Positions 63,901 to 64,000 of a stretch of DNA of 64,000 bases are shown here, piece after piece. Positions within the stretch are counted from its first letter, which is position 1; the number at the start of each line of letters is the position of its first letter. Made by a program: the position numbers and the translations under genes. The notes beneath the pieces are model-generated. The model saw nothing but the letters and a program-made list of their open reading frames with translations, ran no database searches and had not been told where the DNA came from. The stretch is taken from NCBI GenBank assembly GCA_963402885.1, contig OY727095.1:6639001-6703000 (forward strand), given 5' to 3'. Origin of the DNA: Antedon bifida. Taxonomy: Eukaryota; Echinodermata; Crinoidea; Comatulida; Antedonidae.

Positions 63901-64000
63901 TTATAGGTGCGGTTGTAGACTGTTGAGTAGTGACAGCCTCTGTTGTCGATTCTGCTGTTGTTATGGGCGCGGTTGTAGACTGTTCAGTAGTTACAGCATC
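33929..64000 (-). CDS. Giant transmembrane mucin, MUC4-like (mucin repeat, NIDO, AMOP, VWD, EGF, SEA, TM); 5' part outside window
   Basis: Coding exons from the right: 50584->64000, 50014-50445, 49491-49651, 49212-49358, 48633-48800, 47901-48444, 47429-47608, 47168-47287, 46561-46763, 46181-46268, 45817-46008, 45486-45596, 45111-45368, 44616-44804, 44350-44528, 43920-44100, 43486-43629, 43148-43270, 42825-42941, 42329-42451, 41803-41922, 41285-41419, 40943-41059, 40354-40494, 40081-40203, 39768-39890, 39447-39559, 38916-39156, 38420-38551, 38165-38293, 37652-37774, 37363-37488, 37122-37255, 36586-36826, 36125-36206, 35858-35898, 35338-35624, 34737-34835, 33929-34270 (stop TAA at 33929-33931). 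All junctions keep phase. Order: about 222 Thr/Ser repeats, an unassigned domain, NIDO ([11 protein letters not shown]), AMOP ([18 protein letters not shown]), VWD starting WGDPH, two beta-rich exons, EGFs mostly D-V/I-D/N-E-C calcium type, SEA, EGFs, SEA, EGF, TM helix, tail. This matches MUC4-type cell-surface mucins plus SEA modules. Cell-surface barrier or adhesion is inferred. Confidence 0.92.
34007..34290 (-). repeat. Four 66-bp tandem units in the mucin's last exon, each with its own splice acceptor
   Basis: Each unit has a pyrimidine tract TTTATCTTTCTCTCAACAG followed by ACCTTACAAGATCAGCATGT. Acceptor AGs sit just before 34270, 34204, 34138 and 34072. Because 66 is a multiple of 3, all four keep the frame (a 22-residue unit starting [15 protein letters not shown]). 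Every acceptor leads to the same end [20 protein letters not shown] and stop. Confidence 0.85.
35147..35316. mobile_element. MITE with CAATCTAACAACAGGAT ends
   Basis: Left end CAATCTAACAACAGGATGCT-GAGC; right end GCTCAGTGTCTTGTTGTTAG-ATTG. About 170 bp in a mucin intron, ending about 22 bp from the donor of the transmembrane exon. A second copy is at 38601. Confidence 0.8.
35338..35624 (-). other. Mucin transmembrane segment and proximal cytoplasmic tail exon
   Basis: The exon starts [18 protein letters not shown] and continues as an uninterrupted hydrophobic helix with Cys residues ending [10 protein letters not shown], a stop-transfer of basic residues. The remaining 55 or so residues are Ser/Pro/Arg-rich and cytoplasmic. 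The position after the last EGF makes this a type I membrane protein. Confidence 0.9.
37866..38065 (+). mobile_element. tRNA-derived SINE with head and body
   Basis: Mucin intron. GCCGGTCGAGTGGTTTAAGA resembles a tRNA-Ser/Leu A box. The body TCTCGGATAAGGACTATAAA, CTTTAAAGAACCTAGTACTT, GACGAGTAGGGGGTTACC is shared with 24841-25040. Confidence 0.65.
38601..38864. mobile_element. Second MITE with CAATCTAACAACAGGAT ends
   Basis: Left end CAATCTAACAACAGGATGTT-GAGC, right end ATCCTGTTGTTAGAT. The subterminal GGCTGCGACGCAATCC and TTTGTCGCAGCC also form an inverse pair. Lies in a mucin intron. Confidence 0.8.
39294..39430. mobile_element. MITE family A
   Basis: Mucin intron. AAGCTCTGTCTACACTATCG, then CCAAATATGGTAATGATAT and a decayed second unit, then ATGGGCACACCACATTTTGT and GTTTGATAGTGTAGACA. 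It ends 17 bp before the exon at 39447. Confidence 0.8.
40640..40742 (-). mobile_element. tRNA-like SINE head
   Basis: The reverse strand shows AGAGTGGAGTGGTTTGGATG (A-box-like), CTCGTCTACCAATCCCTTGG and TGGCGTCAAATCCTCTC (decayed B box). It is related in form to the heads in the VPS52 introns. Confidence 0.5.
41535..41712 (+). mobile_element. 5' fragment of the GGTTATCCGC element
   Basis: GGTTATCCGCACTTCGCGGG then ATTGTGATTGCCAGGATAAA match the start of the element at 6868 (GGTTATCCGCACTTGGCGGA, TTGTTATTGTCAGGAT). Later parts share CGCGCAGCGCAAGTTACGTG-like text. Lies in a mucin intron. Confidence 0.6.
44165..44300 (-). mobile_element. SINE body lacking its head
   Basis: Contains AATAACCATAAGCGAGTTCA-TTTACTAAG and AAGATGCCCTACATGAGAAA-AAGTCTGG, matching the body of the SINE at 15930-16160. 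Confidence 0.55.
44869..45006. mobile_element. MITE family A
   Basis: Mucin intron. TAAGCTCTGTCTACACTATC, AAACTAGTTTGACAAAAAAG, one CCAAATATGGTAGTGATATG unit, ATGACGTCATCGTGTCCATA, ending GTTTGATGGTGTAGCTTTA. Confidence 0.85.
48965..48991. mobile_element. MITE family A terminal fragment
   Basis: AAGCTTTGTCTACACTATCA followed by AGCTTTA: the two ends are nearly joined with the centre removed. Confidence 0.6.
50014..50445 (-). other. Unassigned extracellular domain of the mucin, about 144 residues
   Basis: A single exon between the mucin repeat and NIDO. It has alternating hydrophobic beta-strand-like stretches ([40 protein letters not shown]), N-glycosylation sequons (NST, NSS) and four Cys, two of them near CSSVPYVC and two at CTAVDC. 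A beta-sandwich fold is likely, but no named family was recognised. Confidence 0.6.
50650..64000 (-). repeat. Coding 60-bp tandem repeat (20-residue mucin unit), about 222 copies, continuing past the edge
   Basis: The common minus-strand unit reads [20 protein letters not shown] with substitutions at a few sites (AP/VP/LA/AH, E/G/D/K before ST, EA/ET/DA/EV, EQ/QQ/EK/EV). More than half the residues are Thr or Ser, and no Cys is present. The frame is open throughout. The period is exactly 60 bp; only two departures were seen, a gain of one residue near 50870-50885 and a loss of one near 52075-52085. Copies nearest the unique domain (50.6-52.7 kb) are the most diverged. The units are dense O-glycosylation sites by analogy with known mucins. 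Confidence 0.97.

Noticed and set aside
50650-64000. CRISPR array
   Set aside because: Regular spacing but no unique spacers. The whole 60-bp unit repeats and is coding, and the DNA is from an animal.

Overview
The window is nuclear DNA from an animal. Five protein genes are split by GT-AG introns, the introns are AT-rich, and miniature inverted-repeat transposons (MITEs), tRNA-derived SINEs and a LINE remnant lie between and inside the genes. An invertebrate deuterostome, probably a marine one such as an echinoderm, fits best: the proteins are close to vertebrate orthologues, and AGGCCTA-type words are scattered around the genes. No species can be named from sequence alone.

Layout. 1.1-6.4 kb (+): FOXRED1, a mitochondrial complex I assembly factor, 7 exons. 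6.4-10.8 kb: no gene; a truncated LINE and two large non-autonomous elements. 10.8-17.9 kb (-): VPS52, a GARP/EARP tethering subunit, 16 exons. 18.2-21.0 kb (+): RPS18 (uS13), 5 exons, head to head with VPS52 across 299 bp. 22.3-26.7 kb (+): TRIM45, 5 exons. 26.9-33.9 kb: no gene; a four-copy 140-bp tandem repeat, a 296-bp palindromic satellite of about 3.7 kb, and a minisatellite. 33.9 kb to past the right edge (-): a giant transmembrane mucin of MUC4-like architecture. Its 38 complete exons run leftward from one exon of at least 13.4 kb made of about 222 copies of a 60-bp (20-residue) Thr/Ser repeat.

All five gene models were built by hand from splice sites, conserved reading frames and remembered family architecture. 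Every exon junction keeps phase. FOXRED1 comes to 481 aa, VPS52 to 697 aa, RPS18 to exactly 152 aa and TRIM45 to 586 aa, all close to the human lengths. The mucin's N terminus lies outside the window.

The genes do not form a pathway. The one neighbour relation with clear meaning is the divergent VPS52/RPS18 pair, which is also adjacent and divergent in the human extended MHC class II region. The most unusual material is the mucin: its 13-kb coding repeat, a GDPH motif and a SEA GS-type motif in one protein, and a 66-bp tandem repeat that duplicates a splice acceptor in its cytoplasmic tail. The palindromic satellite and a very large fold-back in RPS18 intron 2 come next.
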